From contig NZ_CP137573.1 in NCBI RefSeq assembly GCF_033343995.1, positions 7,721,001 to 7,785,000 of the forward strand: a stretch of 64,000 nt of DNA, read 5' to 3'. Positions within the stretch are counted from its first letter, which is position 1. The number at the start of each line of letters is the position of its first letter. Under the pieces are notes generated by a model, which saw nothing but the letters and a program-made list of their open reading frames with translations, was not told the DNA's origin and made no database searches. The DNA comes from Streptomyces sp. HUAS YS2. Its GTDB lineage: Bacteria > Actinomycetota > Actinomycetes > Streptomycetales > Streptomycetaceae. Position numbers and translations under genes: made by a program. Shown piece by piece: positions 42,553 to 53,263 of this stretch.

Positions 42553-42891
42553 TCAGAGGCAGCCGCAGTCCGCGGCGAAGGCCAGGAGGAAGAAGGCCGT
42601 CGCGGCCACGGCGGTGAAGATCGCGGTGGTCACAGCGGCCGTACGGCGGCAGCCGAGGCTCTTCGCGGGGGCGCGGAACGTCCGCCACGCGCCGTGCGCC
42701 AGAAGGAGCCCGAACAGCCCGAAGCCCGCGACGGTCAGCCGCGGGCTCCAGGTCCAGCTCAAATAGGTGATGAGGATCAGACTGCCGAGCAGAACGCAGG
42801 CGACCACGTTGAGGATCGCTTCGGCGAGGAACTCGCCGACCTGCTCGGCCGGCCATTTCCCGGCGCGCTTCGCGGTTCTGCGGGCTCCCAC
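42553..42891 (-). CDS. Small three-helix membrane protein
   Basis: 112-aa protein with three hydrophobic stretches (AILNVVACVLLGSLILITYL; LTVAGFGLFGLLLAHGAW; AVTTAIFTAVAATAFFLLAF) and a Cys pair at the extreme end (CGCL). No family recognised. GTG 42891 follows GGGGAGG. It precedes the FUSC-like gene and may be cotranscribed with it. Confidence 0.65.
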   Translation of the reverse strand: MGARRTAKRAGKWPAEQVGEFLAEAILNVVACVLLGSLILITYLSWTWSPRLTVAGFGLFGLLLAHGAWRTFRAPAKSLGCRRTAAVTTAIFTAVAATAFFLLAFAADCGCL

Positions 42892-43099
42892 GACGTCCTC
42901 CCCCTCGCGCGTCTGCGTGACGCCCCGTCAAGGGCCGCCGGGAAGGACGCGCGCGGGGGAGGGCGGGTTGCTCCTCGCCCGGCTGCTCGCTGTGGTTCGC
43001 GCCGCAGTCGACGGCGGACTGAAGCGGCCGGGTGGAATGCGGACCGACGGCGGCCGGAATCCCCGGAATACCTTGGCCGCGCCGCGAATTGGGGAGAGC

Positions 43100-43852
43100 A
43101 TGACGATCATTCAGTACCTCGGCGGCCCGACCGCGCTCCTCGAGTTCGGCACCACCCGCCTGCTCACCGACCCCACCTTCGACGCCCCCGGCGACTTCCC
43201 GGTCGGTGCCCGCACGCTGGTGAAGACCACCGGGCCTGCCCTCGACGCCGCCGAGGTCGGTGACGTCGACGCCGTGCTCCTCTCCCACGACCAGCACCCC
43301 GACAACCTGGACGGGGCGGGACGGGCGTACGCCCTCCGGGCCCCGCTCGTCCTGTCCACCGCCTCCGCCCGCGAGCGGATCGGCGCCCCCGTGCGGGCGC
43401 TGCCGAACTGGGAGACTTACGACCTGGGGAACGGCATACGTGTCACCGGCGTCCCCGCCCAGCACGGGCCCGACGGAAGCGAGCACCTCGTGGGCGAGGT
43501 CACCGGGTTCGTGATCGAGGGGGACGACCTGCCGACGGTGTACGTCAGCGGGGACAACGCCTCGCTGGACGTGGTGCGCCGGATCGCCGACCGTTTCGGC
43601 CCGGTCGACATCGCCGTCCTGTTCGCGGGCGCGGCGCGGACGCCCCTCGTCGGCGACGCCGACCTCACCCTCTCCAGCGACGCCGCGGCCGAGGCGGCCA
43701 AGATCCTCGGGGCGCGGCATGTCGTCCCGCTGCACTTCGAGCACTGGGCGCACTTCACACAGGGGCCCGACACCCTCCGGCCGGCCTTCGAGCGGGCGGG
43801 CATCGCGGACCGGCTGCACAGGCTCGAGCCGGGAGAGCGGATCGAGCTGTAG
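43100..43852 (+). CDS. MBL-fold metallo-hydrolase (UlaG-like)
   Basis: 250-aa metallo-beta-lactamase-fold protein of the UlaG/L-ascorbate-6-phosphate-lactonase-like group. TALLEFGTTRLLTDPTFD is the usual opening. The metal motif is LLSHDQHPDNLD (the family's HxHxDH region as SHDQHPDN, so the first His-x-His is modified to His-Asp-Gln-His). VTGVPAQHGPDG and VVPLHFEHWAHF supply later ligands, and YVSGDN the bridging Asp. Substrate unknown. ATG 43100 follows GGGGAGAGC. Confidence 0.83.
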   Translation: MTIIQYLGGPTALLEFGTTRLLTDPTFDAPGDFPVGARTLVKTTGPALDAAEVGDVDAVLLSHDQHPDNLDGAGRAYALRAPLVLSTASARERIGAPVRALPNWETYDLGNGIRVTGVPAQHGPDGSEHLVGEVTGFVIEGDDLPTVYVSGDNASLDVVRRIADRFGPVDIAVLFAGAARTPLVGDADLTLSSDAAAEAAKILGARHVVPLHFEHWAHFTQGPDTLRPAFERAGIADRLHRLEPGERIEL

Positions 43853-43996
43853 CGCGACGTCCCCGGGTCACCGACCGTCTAAAAATCATACGAATTCGAC
43901 TAAACGGGACTTTGAGTACTTATTTGCTCGCGCTCGAACGGTCAGACTGTTTCCGGGGCCACGGGACAAAGGGGGATCTGCCTCGGAGGTGAATCG

Positions 43997-46291
43997 ATGC
44001 AGGGCGCACTCGGCCATGCAGGGCCGGCGGCCGGATCAACGGGAAGTGAGCGACCGGCGTCACTGCGCGTGGTCGGCCTGCTGCTGGCCGCCGTGGCGGC
44101 GCTGTACGTCATCGCCCCGGCGATGAACGCGGCCGTCGTGCCGCTCGTCGCCTCAGAGCTCGGTCTCGGTCCGCATCACGAGGCCGTCGCCCGCGTCGTC
44201 GGCCAGACGCTCGCCATCGTCACCCTGGTCGCCGTCGGCCGGACCGGCGACGTCCGGGGCCGGCGCTCCGTCCTGCTCGTGTCGCTGGTCGTGCTGTGCG
44301 CCGGGTGCCTCCTGCTCGCCGTGGCGTTCAACCCATGGTCCTACGTCCTGGGCCGGGTCGTCATGGCCGCCGCGCTCGCCGCCGTCTTCGTCAGCTGCCT
44401 CGCCTTCATGGCGACGGTCTCCATGCCCGGACGCATCCGCCGCATGATGGGCGGATGGCTGGCCGCCATGTCCGCCGGTTTCGTGATCGCGGTGAACGTG
44501 GCCCCGCGCGCCGCGTCCGTGGCCGGCTGGCGGCTGATCATGGCCGGCATGACGCTCGCTGCCGTCGGGGCGATGCTGCTCGCCCGGCGGTACCTGCCGC
44601 GCGGCGGCCCGTCGGAGTCGTACCGCCTGCCGGACCCGGTCCGTACCGGCTGCCGCGTGGCCGCCGCCGCGCTGGGCGCCGCGGGGCTGCAGCTCGCCCC
44701 CCTCTGGGGCTGGTCGGACCCGCGGGTCGGCGCCCTCCTGGTCGCGGCCGCGACCGCCCTGGCCGTGGCCCGGCTGCGGGCCCGCCGACAGACGGCGCGG
44801 GCCTCCGGCGTGGCCCCGCTGTCCGGACCGGTCTGGACGGCGGCGCTGATCGCGGGCATCGCGCTCGGCTTCACCCAGGTCGTCCTCGCCATGGCCGTCC
44901 CCGCGCTCACGGGAGCTGCGGGCGGTTCCGCCGAGGGCGGTGCGCTCGTGCTGTCCGCCTTCGGACTCGGCGGAATGGTGAGCTGCCTGCTTGTCCGGCA
45001 TCGCGGCATCGCGCCGCTGACGGGCGCCTCCCTGGGCCTGCCGCTCGCCGCGCTCGGTCTCGCGCTGCTCCACACGGCGCTCGACAGCGGCACGTACCGC
45101 CTGGCGGCGGGATACGCCGTGGTGGCGCTGGTCGGCTTCGGCATCATGCTGGCCATGGCGCCGCAGATGGCCCGGTTCCTCTCGGTCATCCCGCGCACGC
45201 ACCTCGGCGTCAACGCGGCGCTGCTGCCGGCCGCCATCCTCTTCGGCACGGCGGCGGCGCAGGCCATGCCCTACACCTCGGCCCTGAACGGCGCGCCCAC
45301 CCACGCCGAGGCGCGCGAGCTGCTGTGGATCGGCACGATCGTCGTCGCCGTGGCGGCGCTCGCCCTCGGCCGGCCCGTCGTCGCGCTGGTCGTGGCCGCC
45401 ACCTCCGGCCTGCAGTACCTGCTCGTCGACACGCACATCAGCAAGTCCGTGACCGTCGTCATCGCCCTGACGGTGGGCGCCGCCGCCGGCACCGTCGCGT
45501 GGTCGCGACGGGAACAGGCCGAGCGCCTCAGCCGTACCCGCGAGACGGCGAGCGCGCTCCAGCACGCGGTACTGCACCCCATCCCGACGGATCTCGGCGC
45601 GCTGCGGCTGGCCGGCCTGTACCGGCCGGCGACCACCGAGTCGGGCATCGGCGGGGACTTCCTGGAGGCGGTGGACACCCCGTACGGCACGCGCATCCTC
45701 ATCGGCGACGTCCGAGGCAAGGGGTTGCAGGCCGTGCAGACCGTGACCGACCTGCTCGGCTGCTTCCGCAGCCAGGCCCACGAGACCCCGGAGCTGGGCG
45801 AGGTAGCCGCGCGCCTCGACCGGCAGGTCCAGCGCGTCGCCGTCGCCCGCGGCGACGACGAACTCTTCGCCACCGCGCTGCTCCTCCAGCACAAGGGCCC
45901 CGCCCGGGAACTGGAGGTCGTCAACTGCGGGCATCTGGCACCCCTGGCGGTCAGCCCGACGCGCGCCGGTGAGGTCGAAGGACCCGCCCTGCTCCCGCTC
46001 GGCCTCGGCGCGCTGGACGCGGCCGGTCCCGTGCGGACGCACCCCGTGGTGCTGGACCCGGGGACGACGCTTGTCGTGCACACCGACGGCCTGAGCGAGG
46101 CGCGGAACTCCAGCGGCGAGTTCTACCCGATCGCCGAACGCCTCACGGACATCGCCCGGAGCGCCCCGCACGAGCTGGTCCGGCACCTCGACGGAGACGT
46201 CCGCGACTGGACCCACCGCCTGACCGACGACATCGCCGTCATCGCCCTCGGTCACCGCCCGCGTCCGTCGGACCTGGTCACCGCGCGGTAG
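43997..46291 (+). CDS. MFS-like permease fused to SpoIIE/PP2C-type phosphatase
   Basis: 764-aa fusion. Residues about 25-500 form a polytopic region with about fourteen hydrophobic helices and the MFS loop motif VGRTGDVRGRRSVLL (the G-R-x-G-D-x-x-G-R-R signature between helices 2 and 3). After REQAERLSRTRETASALQHAVL, the linker helix typical of RsbU/SpoIIE proteins, comes the PPM phosphatase domain (about residues 520-760) with IGGDFLEAVDTP (metal Asp), LIGDVRGKGLQA and HTDGLSEARN. A transporter-like sensor directly joined to a Ser/Thr phosphatase is unusual; it may dephosphorylate an anti-sigma antagonist in response to a ligand. ATG 43997 follows GGAGGTGAATC. Confidence 0.88.
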   Translation: MQGALGHAGPAAGSTGSERPASLRVVGLLLAAVAALYVIAPAMNAAVVPLVASELGLGPHHEAVARVVGQTLAIVTLVAVGRTGDVRGRRSVLLVSLVVLCAGCLLLAVAFNPWSYVLGRVVMAAALAAVFVSCLAFMATVSMPGRIRRMMGGWLAAMSAGFVIAVNVAPRAASVAGWRLIMAGMTLAAVGAMLLARRYLPRGGPSESYRLPDPVRTGCRVAAAALGAAGLQLAPLWGWSDPRVGALLVAAATALAVARLRARRQTARASGVAPLSGPVWTAALIAGIALGFTQVVLAMAVPALTGAAGGSAEGGALVLSAFGLGGMVSCLLVRHRGIAPLTGASLGLPLAALGLALLHTALDSGTYRLAAGYAVVALVGFGIMLAMAPQMARFLSVIPRTHLGVNAALLPAAILFGTAAAQAMPYTSALNGAPTHAEARELLWIGTIVVAVAALALGRPVVALVVAATSGLQYLLVDTHISKSVTVVIALTVGAAAGTVAWSRREQAERLSRTRETASALQHAVLHPIPTDLGALRLAGLYRPATTESGIGGDFLEAVDTPYGTRILIGDVRGKGLQAVQTVTDLLGCFRSQAHETPELGEVAARLDRQVQRVAVARGDDELFATALLLQHKGPARELEVVNCGHLAPLAVSPTRAGEVEGPALLPLGLGALDAAGPVRTHPVVLDPGTTLVVHTDGLSEARNSSGEFYPIAERLTDIARSAPHELVRHLDGDVRDWTHRLTDDIAVIALGHRPRPSDLVTAR

Positions 46292-46306
46292 CGGGAGCGC
46301 CCGGGA

Positions 46307-46926
46307 TCAGCCCGCAGCCTCGCAGCGGTAGGTGAAGTCCGCCGTGGCGGTGTGCGGGGAGGGCGAGGTGATCACCAGGCGGGCCGTGGCCCGGTGGGTG
46401 CCCGGGCCGTGGAAGGTCCACAGCAGGTGCAGTCCGGCCTCCTGCTGACCACGTGTCAGCGTCTCGTGCAGGGGCCCGGAGCGGGTGCCGTCGCTGCGTT
46501 CCCAGTGGTACGTCAGGGTGCCCGGGCGGCCGTCGGTCCGTACGACCCCCACGACGTCCGCCGTGGCGTCGCAGCCGAGCTCCGTCGCCGGGGCGGTCAC
46601 CGCGACGTCCCGCACGGCCACCTGCGGACCGAAGTGCCGCCAGGCGAGGAAGAGCAGGACGGCCGCCAGGACGATGCAGGCCAGGGCGTACCGGCGGGGC
46701 CACCGGCGGCGGACGGGCCGCGGGGGAGGCGTGCCGGGCAGGGTTCCGTGCCAGATCTGCGTCGCGCTGGGGGTGTTCGCGGCGCGGTGCGCCGCGGCGG
46801 CGGTGACTCCCGGGCCGAAGCGCCGGACCTCGCCGTGCACCCCCTCCACGCGGTCCGGCGTCGTGTGCGGCTCCGGCCGCTGGAACCAGTGGCTGCCCAG
46901 TTCGGTGGCGCTGTAGTCGTCGTCGT

Positions 46927-46930
<4 letters not shown>
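46307..46930 (-). CDS. Membrane protein sharing the kinase's extracellular domain
   Basis: 207-aa protein. An N-terminal cytoplasmic part of about 75 residues is followed by one transmembrane helix (YALACIVLAAVLLFLAW) and an extracellular beta-rich domain (VAVRDVAVTAPATELGCDATADVVGVV, TDGRPGTLTYHWERSDG). This domain aligns by eye with the C-terminal extracellular domain of the upstream kinase: VxVRxVxVT, TDG-x-PG/GP, W-x-x-SD, ending RC-x-A. ATG 46930 overlaps the kinase stop, so the two are cotranslated. It may be a kinase substrate or co-receptor. Confidence 0.65.
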
Positions 46931-48555
<1,625 letters not shown>

Positions 48556-49122
48556 CCCCGCCCCCCTCGGAATGGCCCGCATTTCCATCGACAAGGACAG
48601 ATTCTGGCCACGGCCGGTTCCCGCGGGAAGGGGTGGAACGGGGGCGAACCACTCAAGTCCGCGCGGCGGCCGAGCCACAACACGACCGTCGGGCACACCG
48701 GGATGACGATCCCGGCGAACAGACCGCCCCAGACCGGGGCCGTTCGCGCGCGGTGACGTGAAGGCGTTCCACGGGAAATGTGGAGGACTTTCGTTCACTC
48801 GGTGAGTGTTCGGTCGGGGAATGGTCCGGAGCGTCGTGGAGAACGGCCGATCGCGCCGCGACAACTCGCGAGTAACCAGCTTTGAACAGGGAAAACGCCT
48901 TTGCGGAGGCGATATTGACGACAGGTGTCGCCGGATTCGCACGGGCGGGTATGGTCGGCGCGTTCACCCGTCCGGGTGATCTTCATGCGTCATGGGCGAC
49001 GCACACCACCGGGTCGAAAGGGCGGGTGTGAATCAGCGGAAATTCCGCTGAGGGGGAGAACGGGGCAGATACGGACCCCGAGTGCGCATTCCGACCGACG
49101 ACGTTCGAGGCGAGGCAGACCG
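48556..49122. promoter_or_regulatory. Divergent promoter region with two palindromes
   Basis: These 567 bases separate the kinase and flavohaemoglobin genes and hold no convincing gene. TCACCCG-TC-CGGGTGA (48964-48979) and TCAGCGGAA-A-TTCCGCTGA (49033-49051) are perfect inverted repeats. The second lies 71 bp before the flavohaemoglobin start and is a good candidate repressor or sensor site, perhaps for nitric oxide or redox control. Confidence 0.5.
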
Positions 49123-50613
49123 ATGGAAGCTCCGACCACCCCGCCCGCCGGCGCCGACGGAACCGGTGGCGGCGGCACGGCCGGAGGAGGCTGGTTCGGG
49201 CGAGCCCCGAAGGGGACAGCCGCGCCCGGGCAGCCCGGGCAATCCGGGCAGCCCGCACAGGAGGAGCGCCGCTCGTCCACGGTCCCGAGGGCGCGCGAGC
49301 ACGCCCGCCCGGGCACGCACCGGCCGACGCCCCCGGAACAGCGCCGGCCCGCACAAGCGGAGCCGCACCAGCCCGCGCGCCCAGACACGCAGGCGTCCAC
49401 CCGCCCGGAGCCGGGCCGTCCCGCGCGCCCGGACACCCACGCCCCCGCGCGCCCAGGGCCGCCCGCGCCCGCGCCGGCGCCCGAGGACACGTCCGACGCC
49501 GCGCTCCTGCGCCGCACGATGGCCGAGATCGAACCGATCGCCGACAAGGTCACCTCGTACTTCTACGCGCTCCTCTTCCTCCGCCACCCGGACCTGCGCG
49601 GTCTCTTCCCCGCCGCGATGGACACCCAGCGCGACCGGCTCTTCAAGGCGCTGCTCACCGCCGCGACCCACGCGGACGACCCCGCCACCCTCACCGCGTA
49701 CCTGACCCCGCTCGGCCGCGGACACCGCAAGTACGGGACCCTGCCCGAGCACTACCCGGCCGTCGGAGAGTGCCTGATCGGCGCACTGTCCCACCACGCC
49801 ACCGAGAGCTGGGGTCCGCGCACCGAGGCCGCGTGGGTGGCCGCGTACACCGCCGTCTCGCAGATCATGATCGACGCGGCGGCGGCGGACGAACTCCGCG
49901 CGCCCGCCTGGTGGCAGGCGGAGGTCGTCACCCACGAGATGCGGACGCGGGACATCGCGGTCGTCACCGTACGGCCCGACCAGCCGTATCCCTTCCTCGC
50001 CGGGCAGTACGCCGCCGTGGAGACCCCGTGGTGGCCGCGCGTCTGGCGGCACTACTCCTTCGCCTCGGCGCCGCGCTCCGACGGGCTGCTCTCCTTCCAC
50101 GTGAAGGCCGTTCCGGCGGGCTGGGTCTCGAACGCCCTCGTGCACCGGGCCCGCCCCGGTGCCGTGATCCGGCTCGGCGCGCCCGCGGGCTCCATGACCG
50201 TGGACCACACCACGGACAACGGGCTGCTCTGCCTCGGCGGCGGCACCGGCATCGCCCCGATCAAGGCCCTGGTCGAGGACGTGGCCCAGCACGGCCGCCG
50301 CCGGGTCGTCGACGTGTTCTACGGCGCGCGGCGGGACAACGACCTGTACGACATCGACACCATGCTGCGCCTGCAGCAGTCGCATCCCTGGCTGTCGGTC
50401 CGCCCCGTCGTCGACGACGAGGGCCACGGCCTGCCCACCGGCGCACTGCCGGAGGCGGTGTGCGAGTTCGGCCCCTGGCACACGTACGACGCGTACCTGT
50501 CCGGCCCGCCCGGCCTGATCAGACGCGGCGTCGACACCCTGGTGGGCATCGGCATCCCCACCCACCGCATACGGCACGACTCCATCGAGGAACTGGTCGG
50601 GGCGAGGAATTGA
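49123..50613 (+). CDS. Flavohaemoglobin-like globin/ferredoxin-reductase fusion
   Basis: 496-aa protein. Residues 1 to about 118 are a low-complexity Pro/Ala/Arg/Thr-rich tail with repeated ARPDTxA/PARPG units. A globin domain (about 125-255) follows, with the proximal-His helix GRGHRKYGTLPEHYPAVGE. Then comes an FAD/NAD(P)-binding reductase domain with RHYSFASAP (FAD), GGGTGIAPIKALVED (NAD(P)) and YLSGPPGLIRRG. Flavohaemoglobins convert nitric oxide to nitrate in the cytoplasm. The tail is absent from ordinary Hmp proteins and resembles that of some actinobacterial globins. ATG 49123 has a GAGG site. The next gene overlaps its stop by 4 bp. Confidence 0.88.
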   Translation: MEAPTTPPAGADGTGGGGTAGGGWFGRAPKGTAAPGQPGQSGQPAQEERRSSTVPRAREHARPGTHRPTPPEQRRPAQAEPHQPARPDTQASTRPEPGRPARPDTHAPARPGPPAPAPAPEDTSDAALLRRTMAEIEPIADKVTSYFYALLFLRHPDLRGLFPAAMDTQRDRLFKALLTAATHADDPATLTAYLTPLGRGHRKYGTLPEHYPAVGECLIGALSHHATESWGPRTEAAWVAAYTAVSQIMIDAAAADELRAPAWWQAEVVTHEMRTRDIAVVTVRPDQPYPFLAGQYAAVETPWWPRVWRHYSFASAPRSDGLLSFHVKAVPAGWVSNALVHRARPGAVIRLGAPAGSMTVDHTTDNGLLCLGGGTGIAPIKALVEDVAQHGRRRVVDVFYGARRDNDLYDIDTMLRLQQSHPWLSVRPVVDDEGHGLPTGALPEAVCEFGPWHTYDAYLSGPPGLIRRGVDTLVGIGIPTHRIRHDSIEELVGARN

Positions 50614-51455
50614 GCACATTCGAACAGACCGGGACCGGCCGGCACGCGCGGCGAACCCGCACCGTTCGCCCCGGCAGTGACGGCGAGCATCTGGTGCAGC
50701 AGCGCATGGGCACGACCGAGCGCGCCGACAAGTTCTACGCCGAGCAGGTGCTCGACCGGCTCAACGACCCCATGCGGGAGTTCGTGGCCCGCCAGGAGAT
50801 GTTCTTCCTGGCCACGGCCGACCGGCACGGCGAGTGCGACAACACCTTCCGCGCCGGCCCGCCCGGATTCCTGCACGTGCTCGACGACCTGACGCTCGCC
50901 TACCCCGAGTACCGGGGCAACGGCGTGCAGGCCAGCCTCGGCAACATCGAGGAGAACCCGCACGTCGGGATCCTCATGGTCGACTTCGTGCGCGACCGCA
51001 TCGGCCTGCACGTCAACGGCCGGGCGCGGGTCCTGGCCGACGACGACATCCGGGCGACCCGTCCGGGGCTCGCCCTCGACCCGGTCCCCGGCCGCCGGGC
51101 CCGGGTATGGGTGGAGGTGACCGTCGAAGAGGCGTACATCCACTGCGCGAAGCACATCCCCCATCTCCAGAAGGTCCCGCCGCGCGGCCCCGGCCGCTCC
51201 TGGGGCACGGACGACTTCAAGCGCAAGGGCGGCGACTTCTTCGGGGCCGCCGCCGAAGCGCCCGAGCGCGGCGCCTTCCTGCCGCCGCCTCGCGCGGACG
51301 CGGCGACCTGGATGGCGGAGGCGGAACGGATGGTGGAGCTGGCCGAGCGCCGCTCCCGCGACAGGGGTACCGGCACGGGTTCGGGCGCCGACGGCGATGC
51401 CGATGCCGAATCGCCGGCGTTCAGCGGCTGGTTCAGCAAGAGCGTCTCGGTCTGA
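50610..51455 (+). CDS. Pyridoxamine-phosphate-oxidase-fold flavin/haem-binding-type protein
   Basis: 281-aa protein of the PPOX-like split-barrel family (FMN or related cofactor binding). GEHLVQQRMGTTERADKFYAEQVLD and MREFVARQEMFFLATADRHGECD are the recognisable opening, then NIEENPHVGILMVDF and IGLHVNGRARVL. The C-terminal 80 residues are variable. The start is placed at TTG 50610, which overlaps the flavohaemoglobin stop (TTGA), because conserved sequence begins before the first ATG (50706). The pairing suggests a joint role in nitric oxide or redox detoxification; the exact reaction is unknown. Confidence 0.82.
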   Translation: MSTFEQTGTGRHARRTRTVRPGSDGEHLVQQRMGTTERADKFYAEQVLDRLNDPMREFVARQEMFFLATADRHGECDNTFRAGPPGFLHVLDDLTLAYPEYRGNGVQASLGNIEENPHVGILMVDFVRDRIGLHVNGRARVLADDDIRATRPGLALDPVPGRRARVWVEVTVEEAYIHCAKHIPHLQKVPPRGPGRSWGTDDFKRKGGDFFGAAAEAPERGAFLPPPRADAATWMAEAERMVELAERRSRDRGTGTGSGADGDADAESPAFSGWFSKSVSV

Positions 51456-51488
51456 CCGGCGGCGGCCGGGTCGCCGCCCGCCGCGGCC

Positions 51489-52703
51489 CTATGGCCTCCC
51501 GACCCGGCGGGCGCGGGACTCCAGATAGCGCTGCTCGGCGAGGCTCGCCGTGGCCTTCGCGGCGAGCCGGTACTGCTCGTACGCTCCGGCCGTGTCGCCG
51601 TTCTTCTCCAGGAGGTGCGCCCGCACGGACCGCAGGCGGTGGTGTCCGGCCATGCGTTCGTCGCCGTCGAGGGTGGCGAGCAGGGCGAGACCGGCCGCCG
51701 GACCCTCCGTCTCTGCGAGGGCGATGGCCCGGTTGAGCGTCACCATCGGGTTGGGCGCGACCCGTTCGAGGATCAGATAGAGGGCGTGCACCTGCGCCCA
51801 GTCGGTCTCCTCGGCCTTGGCGGCGTCGGCGTGCGTGGCGGCGATCGCGGCCTGCAGCTGGTACGGCCCCAGCGCCGGACCGGCCAGCGCCGCCTTGACC
51901 AACCCCATGCCCTCGGCGATGAGTTCGCGGTCCCATCGGGTACGGTCCTGCTCGTCCAGCGGCACCAGATCGCCGGCCGGAGTCGTGCGGGTCCGGCGCC
52001 TGGCGTCCGTCAGCAGCATCAGCGCGAGCAGCCCGGCCACCTCGCCGTCCTCCGGCAGCTGCGCGTGGACGGTCCTGGTCAGCCGGATCGCCTCGCGCGC
52101 CAGGTCGGGACGGTGCAACGCGTTGCCGGACGAGGCGGTGTAGCCCTCGTTGAAGATCAGGTAGAGGACGTGCAGGACGACTTGGAGCCGCTCCTCGCGC
52201 TCCGCGCCGTCCGGCAGGGCGAACGTGCTGCCCGCGGCCTTGATGCGTGCCTTGGCCCGGCTGATCCGGACCGCCATCGTGCCCTCCGGGACCAGGAACG
52301 CGCGGGCGATCTCGGCCGTGGTCAGGCCGCCGACCGCCCGCAGCGTCAGCGCGGTCTGGGAGGCCGCGGTCAGGCTCGGATGGCAGCACAGGAACAGCAG
52401 GACGAGCGTGTCGTCGTGGTCCGGCACGTCCTCGGGCACCACCTCGGCGGCCGTCGCCGCCTCGCGCTCGCGCCGCGCGTGTTCGCTGCGCATCTCGTCG
52501 ATGAGCCGCCGGGCCGCGACCGTCACCAGCCAGCCGCGCGGGTTGTCCGGCCGGCCCTCCACCGGCCACTGAACGGTCGCCGCGAGGACGGCCTCCTGGA
52601 CGGCGTCCTCGCAGCCTTCGAACCTGCCGTACCGGCGGACCAGTGTGCCGAGGACCTGCGGCGTGAGCTCCCGCAGCAGGTCCCCGAGGGGAGGTGCTGT
52701 CAT
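51489..52703 (-). CDS. ECF42-type sigma factor with TPR-like C-terminal domain
   Basis: 404-aa extracytoplasmic-function sigma factor. Sigma region 2 (YGRFEGCEDAVQEAVLAATVQWP and PRGWLVTVAARRLIDEMRSE) and region 4 (QTALTLRAVGGLTTAEIARAFLVPEGTMAVRISRAKARI) are followed by a C-terminal domain of about 200 residues (LYLIFNEGYTASSGNALHRP, then TPR-like helices) diagnostic of ECF42. It needs no anti-sigma factor; the C-terminal domain and a YciI/DGPF protein regulate it. ATG 52703 overlaps the stop of the yciI-like gene, so the two are coupled. Confidence 0.92.
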   Translation of the reverse strand: MTAPPLGDLLRELTPQVLGTLVRRYGRFEGCEDAVQEAVLAATVQWPVEGRPDNPRGWLVTVAARRLIDEMRSEHARREREAATAAEVVPEDVPDHDDTLVLLFLCCHPSLTAASQTALTLRAVGGLTTAEIARAFLVPEGTMAVRISRAKARIKAAGSTFALPDGAEREERLQVVLHVLYLIFNEGYTASSGNALHRPDLAREAIRLTRTVHAQLPEDGEVAGLLALMLLTDARRRTRTTPAGDLVPLDEQDRTRWDRELIAEGMGLVKAALAGPALGPYQLQAAIAATHADAAKAEETDWAQVHALYLILERVAPNPMVTLNRAIALAETEGPAAGLALLATLDGDERMAGHHRLRSVRAHLLEKNGDTAGAYEQYRLAAKATASLAEQRYLESRARRVGRP

Positions 52704-53071
52704 GCCTCCAATTGTCCGTCGGCGAACATCACCTGCCGCACCTCCACGCCCAGCCCCTCGATCGCGGCGTCCGGGATCCGCGCGGCCAGTTCGAGCGCCC
52801 GGTCCCTGTTCTCGCAGTCGATCAGGTAGAAGCCGCCCAGGTACTCCTTCGCCTCCAGGAACGGGCCGTCGGTGACGACCGGCCGGCCGTTGCGCACGGT
52901 CACCACGGCGGCCTGCGACGGGTCGACGAGCGCCTGCGTGGTGATCAGCTCGCCGGACTCCTTCAGCTCCTCGATGAACGCACCGTGCCCGGCGCCGATC
53001 GCCGCCTTCTCGTCGTCGGTCAACGCGTCGAGCACGGCCGGGTTGATGTGCAGGCCGATCAGGAACTTCAC
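52700..53071 (-). CDS. YciI/DGPF-domain protein partner of the sigma factor
   Basis: 123-aa YCII-fold protein with the DGPF signature (VVTDGPFLEAKEYLGGFYLID). Such proteins are genetically linked to ECF42 sigma factors and are probable targets or partners. It starts at ATG 53071, is first in the two-gene unit, and is divergent from an MFS exporter with 192 bp between them containing a long inverted repeat. Confidence 0.9.
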   Translation of the reverse strand: MKFLIGLHINPAVLDALTDDEKAAIGAGHGAFIEELKESGELITTQALVDPSQAAVVTVRNGRPVVTDGPFLEAKEYLGGFYLIDCENRDRALELAARIPDAAIEGLGVEVRQVMFADGQLEA

Positions 53072-53141
53072 GTCGTACTCCTCGTATCCGCGCGGGCCCC
53101 GGCGGGGCCCTTCGACCGGTTGTCGGAGCCGCCGCCGGCGT

Positions 53142-53182
53142 CTTTACATCCCCGCGAGATTTTCCCGGCCCGCGATGTAAAG
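53142..53182. promoter_or_regulatory. 9-bp inverted repeat in the divergent promoter
   Basis: CTTTACATC (53142-53150) and GATGTAAAG (53174-53182) are exact inverted copies, with extra GCG/CGC symmetry inside and a 23-nt spacer holding an AT-rich core. AT-rich arms are rare in this sequence. The element lies between the sigma factor unit and the MFS exporter and could be an operator for both. It could also contain sigma-factor promoter elements. Confidence 0.6.
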
Positions 53183-53263
53183 AACGCGTCGGCCACTCCG
53201 ACCACCGGCGAAACGTCGCGACGAGCCGATGCGTCGGCGGGTCGACAGAACCGAGAGAACAGG

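Noticed and set aside
48653..48967. Small minus-strand open frame in the kinase/flavohaemoglobin gap
   Set aside because: No ribosome site, no domain, and composition typical of chance open frames.
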